From: an uncultured Oscillospiraceae bacterium
Lineage (GTDB): Bacteria > Bacillota > Clostridia > Oscillospirales > Oscillospiraceae
Length of the DNA: 64,000 nt
Assembly (NCBI GenBank): GCA_934589525.1
Contig: CAKTOB010000008.1
Location: 15,089-79,088 of the forward strand
Reading direction: 5' to 3'
The notes under the pieces are model-generated. The model had not been told where the DNA came from. It ran no database searches and worked only from the letters and a program-made list of their open reading frames with translations. The position numbers and the translations under genes were made by a program. Position 1 is the stretch's first letter, and each line of letters opens with the position of its first letter. Positions 34,402 to 44,053 of the stretch are shown here, one piece after another.

Positions 34402-35832
34402 ATGAGAGAACTACATGAAGAATGCGGCGTGTTCGGTGCCTGGTCGCCGGAGCCGCAAAATATGGCGGACCTGGCCTACTATGGGCTGTATGCCCTGCAG
34501 CACCGGGGGCAGGAAAGCTGCGGCATCGTAGTAAACGATGACGGCGTATTCACCACCCACCGGGACTTGGGACAGGTGGGGGATGTGTTTACCCGGGAGG
34601 AACTGGGGAAGTTCCCCACAGGCACCATGGCCGTGGGCCATGTGCGCTACGGCACCACCGGGGCCACCAACCGGGCCAACTGCCAGCCCATTGTGGTAAA
34701 CCACATGAAAGGAAAACTGGCCCTGGCCCACAATGGCAATCTGAGCAATGCCTATGAACTGCGAAACGCCCTGGAATTGGGAGGTGCCATTTTCCACGGC
34801 ACCAGCGACACGGAAATCATCGCCTACATCATCACCCAGCAGCGGCTGAAAACCCCCTCCATTGAGGCGGCGGTGGGCCGGGCCATGGAGCAGATGGAGG
34901 GGGCCTTCTCCCTGGTGATGATGTCCTCCGCCAAGCTCATTGCCGCCCGAGACCCCTGGGGGTTCAGGCCCCTATGCTACGGGCTGCGGCCCGACGGGAC
35001 CTATATTGTTGCCTCGGAGAGCTGCGCCCTGGGGGCGGTGGGGGCCAAGCCGGAGCGGGATATTCTGCCGGGGGAAATCGTTATTTTTGACGAAACCGGG
35101 GTGCATTCCAATCGGGAACTGTGCAAAACCCAGGCCCACAGACCCTGCATCTTTGAATACATCTACTTTGCCCGGCCGGATTCGGTGATCGACGGGGTCA
35201 GCGTCCATGAGGCCCGCAAGGAGGCCGGAAGGCTTCTGGCCCGCCGGCATCCGGTGGAGGCGGACATTGTAGTGGGGGTTCCGGACTCCGGCATGGATGC
35301 CGCCCTGGGCTACGGGGAGGAGGCCGGCATTCCCTTTGCCCTGGGCTTTATCAAGAACAAGTATATTGGCCGCACCTTTATTTCCCCCGGCCAGGGGCAA
35401 AGGCTTGACCAGGTGCGCATTAAGCTGAGCCCCATTGGTCCGGCGGTGAAGGGGAAGCGGGTGGTGCTCATTGATGACTCCATCGTCCGGGGCACCACCA
35501 GCGGGCAAATCGTTACTTTGCTGCGGGAGGCGGGGGCCAGAGAGATCCATCTGCGGATTTCTGCGCCGCCCTTCCGGAATCCCTGTTATTACGGCACGGA
35601 CATTGATTCCCGGGACAAGCTCATCGCCTGCCGGTATTCCGTTCCGGAAATCTGTAAGTTTGTGGGGGCGGACAGCCTGGGGTATCTGGAATTGGAGGAC
35701 CTGGCGCAGATGTTGGGCTCCAAGGATTTCTGCCACGCCTGCTTCAGCGGGGAGTACCCCACCGGCATCCCCACCCATACGGAAAAGGACCGATTTGAAG
35801 GAAAGCTTTCCCAAAGGAGGACAGAAAAATGA
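34402..35832 (+). CDS. purF: Amidophosphoribosyltransferase
   Basis: Makes 5-phosphoribosylamine from PRPP and glutamine, the first committed step of purine synthesis. The 476-residue protein has the N-terminal nucleophile glutaminase domain, with Cys8 exposed after removal of MRELHEE. RGQESCGI and RYGTTGATNRANCQP follow, as does the PRPP loop VVLIDDSIVRGTTS near residue 355-368. C-terminal Cys residues (CHACFSGEYP) suggest the Fe-S-containing B. subtilis-type enzyme. GGGGGAG precedes ATG 34402. It overlaps carA by 4 bases (ATGA), an unusual purine-pyrimidine linkage. Confidence 0.96.
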   Translation: MRELHEECGVFGAWSPEPQNMADLAYYGLYALQHRGQESCGIVVNDDGVFTTHRDLGQVGDVFTREELGKFPTGTMAVGHVRYGTTGATNRANCQPIVVNHMKGKLALAHNGNLSNAYELRNALELGGAIFHGTSDTEIIAYIITQQRLKTPSIEAAVGRAMEQMEGAFSLVMMSSAKLIAARDPWGFRPLCYGLRPDGTYIVASESCALGAVGAKPERDILPGEIVIFDETGVHSNRELCKTQAHRPCIFEYIYFARPDSVIDGVSVHEARKEAGRLLARRHPVEADIVVGVPDSGMDAALGYGEEAGIPFALGFIKNKYIGRTFISPGQGQRLDQVRIKLSPIGPAVKGKRVVLIDDSIVRGTTSGQIVTLLREAGAREIHLRISAPPFRNPCYYGTDIDSRDKLIACRYSVPEICKFVGADSLGYLELEDLAQMLGSKDFCHACFSGEYPTGIPTHTEKDRFEGKLSQRRTEK

Positions 35833-36938
35833 GAACTTTTGACCGCAAGCTGGTCCTGGAGGACGGCAGCGAATACAATGGATACGGCTTCGGGGGCAGG
35901 GAGGACAGGGTCTGCGAGATCGTCTTTAACACCTCCATGACCGGCTACCAGGAGATCGTATCGGATTTGAGCTATACGGACCAGACGGTGGTGATGACCT
36001 ACCCCCTGATCGGCAACTACGGCATTGCCGAGGAGGACTTTGAGTGCAAATTCCCCAACATCGGCGGTATGGTGGTGTACGACTACAATGACTTCCCCTC
36101 CAATTTCCGCTGCGTCAAAACCTTGTCGGAGCTGCTGGAGGAGAACGGCATTCCGGGGATCTCCGGGGTGGACACCCGGAAGCTGGCCCGGAGTATCCGG
36201 GACCTGGGCAGCCGCCGGGCGCTGATCACCACCCCGGAGACCGGCCTGGAGGAGGCGCTGCAAATCATTGCGAGAACTCCGGTACCCCGGGACGCGGTGG
36301 CCCGGGTCAGCTGCAAAAAACGCTGGTACAGCCGCACCGCCGATGCCAAGTTCCATGTGGTGGCCATCGACTGCGGCATCAAGCTGAATATTATCAGGAG
36401 CCTCAACCGCTGGGGCTGCAACGTGACCGTGGTGCCCTATAATACCAGTGCCCAGGAGATTTTATTTATGAAGCCCGATGGGGTGTTCCTCTCCAACGGC
36501 CCCGGAGACCCGGAGGATGTGCCGGAGGTGGCCCAGACCGTCCGGCAGCTCCGGGGGAAAGTGCCGATATTCGGCATCTGCCTGGGCCATCAAATCCTGT
36601 CCCTGGCCTACGGTGCCAAGACCTATAAGCTGAAATTCGGCCACCGGGGGGGCAATCACCCGGTGAAGAATCTGCTGACCGGGAAAATCGAAATGACCGC
36701 TCAGAACCACAGCTACGCTCTGGTGCCGGAATCCGTAGAGGGGACGGGCCTGCAGGTGACCCATGTGAATCTGCTGGACGGGACCGTGGAGGGGGTAGAG
36801 TGCCGGGAGGACCGGATTTTCGGCATCCAGTACCACCCGGAAAGCGCCCCCGGCCCCCAGGACAGCCAATACCTCTTTGCCCACTTTGCAGACTACATGA
36901 AGGAGGCCAAAAACGATGCCCAAAAGAACAGATATTAA
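35829..36938 (+). CDS. carA: Carbamoyl-phosphate synthase small (glutaminase) subunit
   Basis: Hydrolyses glutamine and passes ammonia to CarB. The 369-residue protein has the small N-terminal domain ([15 protein letters not shown], then [10 protein letters not shown]). A class I glutamine amidotransferase domain follows, with SNGPGDPE, nucleophile GICLGHQ (Cys near 252) and the HPES His-Glu pair near 336. Coupled to purF by the ATGA overlap and to carB by a 23-base overlap, so the three glutamine-using proteins are made together. Confidence 0.96.
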   Translation: MRTFDRKLVLEDGSEYNGYGFGGREDRVCEIVFNTSMTGYQEIVSDLSYTDQTVVMTYPLIGNYGIAEEDFECKFPNIGGMVVYDYNDFPSNFRCVKTLSELLEENGIPGISGVDTRKLARSIRDLGSRRALITTPETGLEEALQIIARTPVPRDAVARVSCKKRWYSRTADAKFHVVAIDCGIKLNIIRSLNRWGCNVTVVPYNTSAQEILFMKPDGVFLSNGPGDPEDVPEVAQTVRQLRGKVPIFGICLGHQILSLAYGAKTYKLKFGHRGGNHPVKNLLTGKIEMTAQNHSYALVPESVEGTGLQVTHVNLLDGTVEGVECREDRIFGIQYHPESAPGPQDSQYLFAHFADYMKEAKNDAQKNRY

Positions 36939-39900
36939 AAAAGTGCTGGTGATCGGCTCCGGCCCCATTGTCATCGGGCAGGCGGCGGAATTTGATTATG
37001 CGGGTACCCAGGCCTGTCTGGCCCTGAAAGAGGAGGGCTATGAAGTCATTCTGGCCAATTCCAACCCCGCTACCATTATGACGGATACCTCCGTTGCCAA
37101 CAAGGTCTATATGGAGCCACTGACCCTGGAATATTTGGCACGAATTTGCAGATATGAGCGGCCCGATGCCATCGTCCCCGGCATCGGCGGCCAGACGGGG
37201 CTGAATCTGGCGGTGCAGCTGGCGAAAAAGGGGGTTCTGGAGGAATGCGAGATCGAGCTCCTGGGCACGGATGTTCAGAGCATCGAGTGCGCCGAGGACC
37301 GGGAGCTGTTCAAAGAGCTGTGCCAGCGCATCGGGGAGCCTACGGTACCCAGCCGCATTACCTACAGCGTGGAGGAGGCCCTGGCCGCCGCGGAGGACAT
37401 CGGCTACCCGGTGGTGCTTCGGCCCGCCTTTACCCTGGGGGGCACCGGCGGCGGCTTTGCCTACACCCGGGAAGAACTGACGGAAATGATGAAAAACGCC
37501 CTGGCCCTGTCTCCGGTGCATCAGGTCCTGGTGGAAAAGAGCATCAAGGGCTTTAAGGAAATTGAATATGAGGTCATCCGGGATGCCAACGACACGGCCA
37601 TTACCGTGTGCAATATGGAAAACCTGGACCCTGTGGGCATCCACACCGGTGACTCCATCGTGGTGGCCCCCAGCCAGACCCTGACCAACAAGGAATACCA
37701 CATGCTCCGGGACAGCGCCCTGCGGATCATCCGGGCCCTGAATGTGAAGGGCGGGTGCAACGTGCAGTTTGCCCTGGACCCCCATTCCTTCCGGTATTTT
37801 GTCATTGAGGTCAACCCAAGAGTGTCCCGTTCCTCGGCTCTGGCCTCCAAGGCCACCGGCTATCCCATTGCCCGGGTCTCCGCCAAGATCGCCGTGGGCC
37901 TGGGGCTGGATGAAATTCAGCTGGCCAACACCCCGGCCTGCTTCGAGCCGACCTTAGACTATGTGGTCACCAAAATGCCCCGGTTCCCCTTTGACAAGTT
38001 CCCGGATGCCCAGAACCGGCTTTCCACCCAGATGAAGGCCACCGGCGAGGTCATGAGCGTGGGCCGCAGCTTTGAAGAAAGCTTTTTGAAGGCCATCCGC
38101 TCCCTGGAGGACCGGAAGCTCTGCCTGCACATGGAAAAGTTTGATAAAGACCATATGCGCATGGAAGAGCTCCTGGACTATATCAAAGAGGGGACCGACG
38201 ACCGGATCTATGCCATTGCAGAGCTTTTATGGCTGGGGGTGGATTCCTCTTTGATCTGTGACATGACCCAGATCGACATGTTCTTCCTGGATAAAATGCG
38301 GCAGATCGTGGACTTTGAAAAGGAGATGCGCCGCACCCCCGGAGATTTGAATCTACTAAAGGAAGCCAAACGCCTGGGCTTTTCCGATGCCGATATTGGG
38401 GAGCTCTGGCAGCAGCGGGAGGAGGACATCTATGGCCTTCGCTGCCAGGAAAACATCTTCCCGGTGTACAAGATGATCGACACTTGCGCCAGTGAGTTTG
38501 TCAGCTATGTGCCCTATTTTTATTCCACCTACGCGGAAGAAAACGAATCTGTGGTTTCGCAGAAAAAGAAAATCATCGTCCTGGGCTCCGGCCCCATCCG
38601 CATCGGCCAGGGGGTGGAGTTTGACTATTCCACCGTCCACGCGGTGCATACCATCCAGGACATGGGCTATGAGGCCATTGTCATCAACAACAACCCCGAA
38701 ACGGTCTCCACGGACTACACCACGGCGGACAAGCTGTATTTTGAGCCCCTGACCCCGGAGGACGTGATGAACGTGGTGCATCTGGAAAAACCGGAGGGGG
38801 TCATTGTGACCCTGGGAGGCCAGACCGCCGTGAATCTTGCCAAGAGCCTTTCTGACCGGGGCGTGAAGATCATCGGCACCGACTGCGATGCCATTGAAAA
38901 GGCGGAGAACCGGGATGCCTTTGACGCGGTGATCAAGGCCCTGGGCATTCCCAACCCCGTGGGTCAGGCGGTGACCACTCTGGAAGAGGGCATTGCCGTG
39001 GCTGATCGCATCGGCTATCCGGTGCTGGTGCGGCCCAGCTTTGTGCTGGGGGGCCGGGCCATGGAGATCGTGGCGGGGGAGGAGATGCTGGTTCGGTACC
39101 TTGAAAACGCCTTCCGGGTGGATGCCACCAAGCCGGTGCTCATCGACAAATATGTGGTGGGCAAGGAGACGGAGGTGGATGCCATCTGCGACGGGGAGCA
39201 GGTGTTCCTGCCCGGCATTATGGAGCTGGTGGAGCGCACCGGTGTCCACTCCGGCGACTCCATCAGCGTCTATCCCCCCTTCTCCCTGAGCCGACAGGTG
39301 CGGGAAACCATCAAGGACTACACGAAGCGTTTGGGCCTGGGCATCGGCATCCGGGGGCTTTACAACATCCAGTTTATCGTGACTCCGGAGGACCGGGTCT
39401 ATGTCATCGAGGTAAACCCCCGTGCCTCCCGGTCGGTGCCCTTCCTGTCCAAGTCCACCGGCTGCAATCTGGTGAACATCGCCACCAAGGTCATGCTGGG
39501 GCAGTCTCTGGCCCAACAGGGCATCGGGGAGCTGCAAGAGGAAACTCCGCCCCGCTGGTATGTAAAGGCCCCGGCCTTCTCCTTTGCAAAGCTTGCGGGG
39601 ATGGATGCCTACCTGTCCCCGGAGATGAAATCCACCGGCGAGGCCATGGGCTATGACACCCACTTAAACCGTGCCCTTTACAAGGCCCTCCAGGCCTCCG
39701 GCATCAAGATGAAGGATTACGGCACGGTGATCGTTACCCTGGCAGACGAGGACAAGGAAGAGGCCCTGCCCCTGGTCCGGCGCTTTTACCGACTGGGCTT
39801 CAACATCGAGGCCACAGAAGGCACCGCCGCCTTCTTAAAGAGCCACGGCATCCGCACCCGTGTCCGCCGGAAGCTCAGCGACGGCAGCAACGAGATCCTG

Positions 39901-40098
39901 AACTCCATCCGCACGGGCTACGTCAGCTACATCCTGAACACCCGGAGTATCACCTCCCGTGCCCACTACGATGACGGCGTGGCCATCCGCCGGTGCGCCG
40001 TCCAGAACGGGGTGAACATGTTTACCTCTCTGGACACCGCAAGAATACTGCTTGATGCCCTGGAAGAGGTCATTCCGGATATTTCCACCATTCATTGA
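36916..40098 (+). CDS. carB: Carbamoyl-phosphate synthase large subunit
   Basis: Synthesises carbamoyl phosphate from bicarbonate, ammonia and 2 ATP for arginine and pyrimidines. The 1060-residue length is typical. Two homologous ATP-grasp halves are clear: [20 protein letters not shown] at the start and [20 protein letters not shown] near residue 556. Matching [20 protein letters not shown] and [20 protein letters not shown] blocks follow, and a C-terminal MGS-like allosteric domain runs from about 930. The ATG at 36916 lies inside the end of carA. The gene ends 10 bases before a bidirectional terminator. Confidence 0.97.
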   Translation: MPKRTDIKKVLVIGSGPIVIGQAAEFDYAGTQACLALKEEGYEVILANSNPATIMTDTSVANKVYMEPLTLEYLARICRYERPDAIVPGIGGQTGLNLAVQLAKKGVLEECEIELLGTDVQSIECAEDRELFKELCQRIGEPTVPSRITYSVEEALAAAEDIGYPVVLRPAFTLGGTGGGFAYTREELTEMMKNALALSPVHQVLVEKSIKGFKEIEYEVIRDANDTAITVCNMENLDPVGIHTGDSIVVAPSQTLTNKEYHMLRDSALRIIRALNVKGGCNVQFALDPHSFRYFVIEVNPRVSRSSALASKATGYPIARVSAKIAVGLGLDEIQLANTPACFEPTLDYVVTKMPRFPFDKFPDAQNRLSTQMKATGEVMSVGRSFEESFLKAIRSLEDRKLCLHMEKFDKDHMRMEELLDYIKEGTDDRIYAIAELLWLGVDSSLICDMTQIDMFFLDKMRQIVDFEKEMRRTPGDLNLLKEAKRLGFSDADIGELWQQREEDIYGLRCQENIFPVYKMIDTCASEFVSYVPYFYSTYAEENESVVSQKKKIIVLGSGPIRIGQGVEFDYSTVHAVHTIQDMGYEAIVINNNPETVSTDYTTADKLYFEPLTPEDVMNVVHLEKPEGVIVTLGGQTAVNLAKSLSDRGVKIIGTDCDAIEKAENRDAFDAVIKALGIPNPVGQAVTTLEEGIAVADRIGYPVLVRPSFVLGGRAMEIVAGEEMLVRYLENAFRVDATKPVLIDKYVVGKETEVDAICDGEQVFLPGIMELVERTGVHSGDSISVYPPFSLSRQVRETIKDYTKRLGLGIGIRGLYNIQFIVTPEDRVYVIEVNPRASRSVPFLSKSTGCNLVNIATKVMLGQSLAQQGIGELQEETPPRWYVKAPAFSFAKLAGMDAYLSPEMKSTGEAMGYDTHLNRALYKALQASGIKMKDYGTVIVTLADEDKEEALPLVRRFYRLGFNIEATEGTAAFLKSHGIRTRVRRKLSDGSNEILNSIRTGYVSYILNTRSITSRAHYDDGVAIRRCAVQNGVNMFTSLDTARILLDALEEVIPDISTIH

Positions 40099-40108
40099 AT
40101 AAAAAACC

Positions 40109-40136
40109 GGGAGGCGCTCCATTTAGAGTGCCTCCC
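40109..40136. terminator. Terminator between carB and asnB
   Basis: Stem GGGAGGCGCTC/GAGTGCCTCCC (one G-T) with a 6-base loop. A-run on the left, T-rich on the right, so it can serve both convergent units. Confidence 0.85.
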
Positions 40137-40148
40137 GCAATTATTTGT

Positions 40149-41732
40149 TTATTTTCCACTGTCGCCGTAGTTGCTCAGCACCCGGGCGGAGGGGTCTTTG
40201 ACGTCGCAGCCGACCCAGGCGCTGTTGGGCATCCAGAAGCCCGCCACCATCCGGGCCTGGCCGGGGTAGTAACGCTCAAAGAGCTCCCGGTAGAGAAGAC
40301 TCTCCTTGGTAAAGGGCCGGGCAAAATCATACCGGGCGGCCCTCTGGGCAAAGGCCTGGTCGGTGTAAAGGCCCTCGGCGTATTCCTTCAGGTCATCCAC
40401 CATGGAGTGGCCTACGGCATCGGAGAAGGCGGCCTTTTCCCGCCACAGAATGTCCTGGGGCAGCAGGTTTTCTTGTTCGAAGGCGTGGCGCAGCAGGTAT
40501 TTGCCCTTGCCGTAATGGTTCCGCTTCATTTCCGGGGACAGGGCCATGACGTACTCCACAAAATCCAGGTCCCCGAAGGGCACCCGGGCCTCCAGAGAGT
40601 TGACGCTGATGCACCGGTCCGCCCGGAGCACATCGTACATATGAAGCTCCCGAACGCGCTTTTCCGCCTCTTTCTGAAATTCCAGGGCCGAGGGGGCAAA
40701 GTCCGTGTACTTGTAGCCGAAGAGCTCATCGGAAATCTCGCCGGTCAGCAGCACCCGCAAATCCGTATGCTCGTGAATGTACTTGCACACCAGATACATG
40801 CCGATGGAGGCCCGGATGGTGGTGATGTCATAGGTGCCAAGCAGGGCCACCACCCGGGGCAGGGCTTCCAGCACGTCTTCCTTTGTAATAATGACCTCCC
40901 GGTGGTCGGCACCGATAAAGTCCGCCACTTCCCTTGCGTATTTCAGGTCAATAGCGTCTAAATCCATGCCGATGGAAAAGGTTTTGATGGGCGTTTTGCT
41001 TTTCCGGGCGGCCACGGCGCAGACCAGGCTGGAGTCCAGACCTCCGGAGAGCAGGAAGCCCACAGGGGCGTCCGCGTCCAGCCGCTTTTCAATGCCCGCG
41101 GTGAGCTTTTCCCGGATGTTTTTACAGGCGGTTTCCAGGTCGTCGGCGCATTGGTATTTGGGCGTGCTCACATCCCGGTAGCAGACGAAGCGGCCATCCT
41201 TATAATAGTGCCCGGGCGGGAAGGGGAGAATGGTCTGGCACAGGCCCACCAGGCATTTGGGCTCGCTGGCAAGCACGATGGCACCGCTGCTGTCATAGCC
41301 GTAGTAAAGAGGCCGGATGCCGATGGGGTCTCGGGCTGCCACCAGGCCCTGACCGTCATACAGGACCAGGGCAAACTCCGCGTCCAGCTCCCGGAACATA
41401 TCTACTCCTTTTTCTTCAAAAAGGGGCAGCAGGATCTCGCAGTCGGAGCCGCTTTGAAAGCGGTAGCCCTTTTGCATCAGCGCCTCCTTCAGCTTCCGGA
41501 AGCCGTAAATCTCGCCGTTGCACACCAGGGCCTTGTCCCCCCGGAGGAAGGGCTGCATGCCGTTTTCATTGAGCCCCATAATGGACAGCCGATGAAACCC
41601 CAAAAACCCGGCACCATTTCCCAGAGTCACATAGCGGGTCTGGTCCGGCCCCCGGGAAAGGCTTCTGTCAAAATAGGGTTGAATCTCCTCCTGGGTAAAC
41701 TGTTTTCCGATATAGCCAATGATGGAACACAT
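40149..41732 (-). CDS. asnB: Asparagine synthetase, glutamine-hydrolysing
   Basis: Transfers the amide of glutamine to aspartate with ATP. The 527-residue protein starts MCSIIGYIG, so Cys2 becomes the nucleophile of the class II glutaminase domain. CNGEIYGFRKL and RDPIGIRPLYYG follow. The synthetase half has the PP-loop LSGGLDSSLVCAVA near 226-239 and the later TGEISDELFGYKY. GAAGGAGGAAGAG before ATG 41732 sets the start; an upstream frame extension is rejected because it would bury Cys2. Divergent from glnA, and both have ANTAR-type leaders. Confidence 0.95.
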   Translation of the reverse strand: MCSIIGYIGKQFTQEEIQPYFDRSLSRGPDQTRYVTLGNGAGFLGFHRLSIMGLNENGMQPFLRGDKALVCNGEIYGFRKLKEALMQKGYRFQSGSDCEILLPLFEEKGVDMFRELDAEFALVLYDGQGLVAARDPIGIRPLYYGYDSSGAIVLASEPKCLVGLCQTILPFPPGHYYKDGRFVCYRDVSTPKYQCADDLETACKNIREKLTAGIEKRLDADAPVGFLLSGGLDSSLVCAVAARKSKTPIKTFSIGMDLDAIDLKYAREVADFIGADHREVIITKEDVLEALPRVVALLGTYDITTIRASIGMYLVCKYIHEHTDLRVLLTGEISDELFGYKYTDFAPSALEFQKEAEKRVRELHMYDVLRADRCISVNSLEARVPFGDLDFVEYVMALSPEMKRNHYGKGKYLLRHAFEQENLLPQDILWREKAAFSDAVGHSMVDDLKEYAEGLYTDQAFAQRAARYDFARPFTKESLLYRELFERYYPGQARMVAGFWMPNSAWVGCDVKDPSARVLSNYGDSGK

Positions 41733-41762
41733 GGCTCTTCCTCCTTCATGAACTTCTTTCTG

Positions 41763-41799
41763 CGGGGGCACCGGGATCGGAATTGGTCCCGGGCCCCCG
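41763..41799 (-). promoter_or_regulatory. Second hairpin in the asnB leader
   Basis: A GC-rich hairpin CGGGGGC-x-CCGGGA/TCCCGG-x-GCCCCCG lies between the leader terminator and the asnB ribosome site, 31 bases before the start codon. It lacks a U-tract, so it is not a terminator. It may stabilise the RNA or limit translation. Confidence 0.5.
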
Positions 41800-41817
41800 A
41801 AAGGAAACAGGCAAAAT

Positions 41818-41871
41818 AAAAAAACGGCAAAGTGGCCGTCAGAGCACCCTCTGAACGACACCTTTGTCGCT
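41818..41871 (-). promoter_or_regulatory. asnB leader: ANTAR-type antitermination element
   Basis: On the minus strand AGCGAC-AAAGGT-GTCGTT (41854-41871) forms a six-bp hairpin with hexaloop A-A-A-G-G-T (A1, G4). A terminator alternative pairs AAAGGTGTCGTTCAGAG with CTCTGACGGCCACTTT. It is followed by GCCG and seven Us (41818-41824). The hexaloop and its 3' arm are the 5' arm of the terminator, so the two folds exclude each other. Confidence 0.72.
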
Positions 41872-41883
41872 TGCTATGTAGGA

Positions 41884-41912
41884 ACTATAGCACCGCCGGT
41901 GCAATTTGTCAA
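41884..41912 (-). promoter_or_regulatory. asnB promoter
   Basis: Minus strand TTGACA, 17 bases, TATAGT. The start point would fall just before the hexaloop hairpin. Confidence 0.8.
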
Positions 41913-42002
41913 ACAGGAAATTGCATTTTAGAAGTATTTCCAATTCAGGCCCCGTCCTGTGCCCGTCTGGTTGTGATTTTCCACAGCCCCGGGAGAAACC
42001 CA

Positions 42003-42031
42003 TTGACAACGAAAATGTTCGGGAGTATAAT
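42003..42031 (+). promoter_or_regulatory. glnA promoter
   Basis: TTGACA, 17 bases, TATAAT: a full consensus promoter. The 433-base gap between asnB and glnA holds the two divergent promoters and leaders and about 90 bases between them with no further signal. Confidence 0.85.
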
Positions 42032-42035
42032 CCGT

Positions 42036-42100
42036 TTCAGGTAGACAAGGATGTTTGCTGAACCTGGGCGAGGGCCCTCGTCCAGGGAATGTCCTTTTTT
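42036..42100 (+). promoter_or_regulatory. glnA leader: ANTAR-type antitermination element
   Basis: Hairpin with core GTAGAC-AAGGAT-GTTTGC (42041-42058), extendable by TTCAG/CTGAA to 42062. The hexaloop is A-A-G-G-A-T (A1, G4). A strong hairpin CCTGGGCGAGG/CCTCGTCCAGG follows. The terminator alternative pairs the loop AAGGA with TCCTT at 42092-42096 and ends in six Ts. Confidence 0.75.
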
Positions 42101-42165
42101 GCTTTTTGCAACTCTCTGCGCCAAAAATGGCAGCTTGAATATAGACCGAAAGGAAGGGGCCGCCC

Positions 42166-43359
42166 ATGCTGTATACCCAAGAGGACGTCGATGCCTACAT
42201 TGAACAGGAGGACGTGAAGTTCATCCGTCTGGCCTTCTGCGATCTTTTAGGAAGGCAGAAGAATATTTCCATTATGCCCCAGGAACTGAGCCGTGCCTTC
42301 TCCCAGGGCATTTCCTTTGACGCTTCCGCCGTGGCGGGCTTCGGGGATGTGGTGGAGTCGGACCTGTACCTCTTTCCCATTCCCTCCACCCTTTCCGTCA
42401 TGCCCTGGCGGCCCAGCCGGGGGAAGGTGGTCCGGATGTTCTGCGACATTCGCTACCCGGACGGACGGCCCTTCCCCTTGGATTGCCGGGCCCTGCTGCA
42501 GCGGGCCGTCCGGGAGGCCAAGGACCTGGGCCTATCGGTGCAGATCGGGGCGGAGTTTGAGTTTTATCTCTTCAAAACCGATGCCGACGGCAACCCCACC
42601 ACCCAGCCCTTTGACCATGCGGGCTACATGGATATGGCCCCGGAGGACAAGGGGGAGAACGTCCGCCGGGAAATCTGCCTGACCCTGGAGCAGATCGGCA
42701 TCACCCCGGAGTGCTCCCACCACGAGGAAGGCCCGGGCCAGAATGAAATCGACTTCCGGTATTCCGACGCCTTGACGGCGGCGGACAATGCCCTGCTCTT
42801 TGCCTCCACCGTCCGGGCGGTGGCCGTCAGCAACGGGCTTTACGCCGATTTTTCCCCCAAGCCCATTGCCGGGGAGGCGGGGAACGGGCTGCATATCAAT
42901 ATCTCCTTGCAGGAGAGCCCGGAATCTGTGAGCCGGTCCTTTATGGCCGGTATCCTGCGCCATGCCCGGGAGATGACGGCCTTCTTAAACCCCTGTGAGG
43001 CCTCCTACCGCCGCCTGGGTGAAAAGAAAGCCCCCAGGTATGTGAGCTGGTCCCACCAGAACCGGTCTCAGCTGATCCGCATTCCCGCGGCCCAGGGCCA
43101 ATACCGGCGGATGGAGCTGCGGTCCGCCGACCCCTCCGTGAACCCCTATCTGGCCTTTGCCCTCATCATCTTTGCGGGACTGGACGGGGTGAAGCGGGGG
43201 CTGACCCCGCCGGAGCCCACCAATCTGAACCTCTATACCGCGGAGCCCGCCGTCACCGAGCATCTGGAGGTCCTGCCGGGCTCCTTGTCCGAGGCCAAGC
43301 GGATCGCCGGAGAAAGCGTCTTTTTAAGAAGCATCCTGCCGGAGGAAATGTTCCGGTAA
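42166..43359 (+). CDS. glnA: Glutamine synthetase, GSI-related, short form
   Basis: Makes glutamine from glutamate, ammonia and ATP. At 397 residues it is shorter than typical GSI (about 440-470), but all active-site blocks are present. These are GAEFEFYLF near 127, QNEIDFRYSDAL near 192 (metal glutamates), GNGLHINISL near 243 (catalytic His), NRSQLIRIP near 301 and RRMELRSADPSVNPYLA near 319. No adenylylation-loop tyrosine is obvious. AAAGGAAGG precedes ATG 42166. The ANTAR regulator gene follows 39 bases later, probably on the same transcript. Confidence 0.92.
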   Translation: MLYTQEDVDAYIEQEDVKFIRLAFCDLLGRQKNISIMPQELSRAFSQGISFDASAVAGFGDVVESDLYLFPIPSTLSVMPWRPSRGKVVRMFCDIRYPDGRPFPLDCRALLQRAVREAKDLGLSVQIGAEFEFYLFKTDADGNPTTQPFDHAGYMDMAPEDKGENVRREICLTLEQIGITPECSHHEEGPGQNEIDFRYSDALTAADNALLFASTVRAVAVSNGLYADFSPKPIAGEAGNGLHINISLQESPESVSRSFMAGILRHAREMTAFLNPCEASYRRLGEKKAPRYVSWSHQNRSQLIRIPAAQGQYRRMELRSADPSVNPYLAFALIIFAGLDGVKRGLTPPEPTNLNLYTAEPAVTEHLEVLPGSLSEAKRIAGESVFLRSILPEEMFR

Positions 43360-43398
43360 AGGGATCATCTTCTCATCATTTGGGAAAGGAGCCTGGCC

Positions 43399-43983
43399 AT
43401 GGCCTTGGGGAAAAATCGATACCGTGTCCTCATTGTCGGGGCCGGTGAGAAAGTGTATGAGCTGTTCCGGGAGCTGCTGCCCCCGGAGGGCTATGAGCCG
43501 CCTTTGCGGGCGGCCTCCGCGGGAGAGGCCCGGCGGATGCTCCAGGATACCCAGGTGGACCTGGTCATTCTAAACGCCCCTCTGCGGGATGAATTCGGCA
43601 CCCAGCTGGCCCTGAAGCTGGCGGAGGAGGACCTGGGGGTTTTGCTGCTGGTGCCCGGGGAATGCTATGACGAGGTGTGCTACAAGGTGGAAGACGAAGG
43701 CGTGCTGACCCTTGGAAAGCCTGCCAGCCGGGGCGGCATCCTCAGCGCCCTGGGGCTTTTAAGAGCCATGCGGGGGAAGCTTCTGAAATTTGAAAAGAAG
43801 AACCAGACCCTCCAGGAAAAAATGCAGGACATCCGCAGGGTGAACCGGGCCAAATGGCTGCTCATCGAGCACCTGCACCTGACGGAGCAGGAGGCCCACT
43901 ACCACATCGAGAAAAAAGCCATGGACCTGCGCCAGTCCCGCCGGGAGGTGGCGGAGGACATCATCCGGTATTACGAACAATAA
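43399..43983 (+). CDS. ANTAR-domain RNA-binding antiterminator with pseudo-receiver
   Basis: The 194-residue protein has a receiver-like domain (1-120), a coiled-coil linker (about 122-145) and a C-terminal ANTAR three-helix domain (about 141-192: VNRAKWLLIEHLHLTEQEAH, then IEKKAMDLRQSRREVAEDII). ANTAR proteins bind pairs of RNA hairpins with A-x-x-G-x-x loops and prevent termination. The receiver is degenerate: the acceptor position reads DLVILNAPL (Asn59 in place of Asp) and the acidic pair of strand 1 is replaced by IVGAG. Phosphorylation is therefore unlikely, and another signal such as protein or ligand binding must act. AAAGGAG before ATG 43399. Confidence 0.9.
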   Translation: MALGKNRYRVLIVGAGEKVYELFRELLPPEGYEPPLRAASAGEARRMLQDTQVDLVILNAPLRDEFGTQLALKLAEEDLGVLLLVPGECYDEVCYKVEDEGVLTLGKPASRGGILSALGLLRAMRGKLLKFEKKNQTLQEKMQDIRRVNRAKWLLIEHLHLTEQEAHYHIEKKAMDLRQSRREVAEDIIRYYEQ

Positions 43984-44005
43984 AAAAGAATCATTCAAAG
44001 AACAC

Positions 44006-44041
44006 AACGGTGCCCTGCCTGGAAGCTGGCAGGGCACCGTT
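44006..44041. terminator. Terminator after the glnA unit
   Basis: Perfect 14-bp stem AACGGTGCCCTGCC/GGCAGGGCACCGTT with an 8-base loop, between the ANTAR gene and the convergent metal ATPase. Confidence 0.88.
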
Positions 44042-44053
44042 ATTCTTATTCCG

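Noticed and set aside
36466..39663. Long minus-strand open frames opposite carA and carB (up to 439 codons)
   Set aside because: They mirror the GC-rich codon bias of carA and carB, have no ribosome sites and encode proline/histidine/glycine-rich nonsense. The plus-strand proteins are unambiguous.
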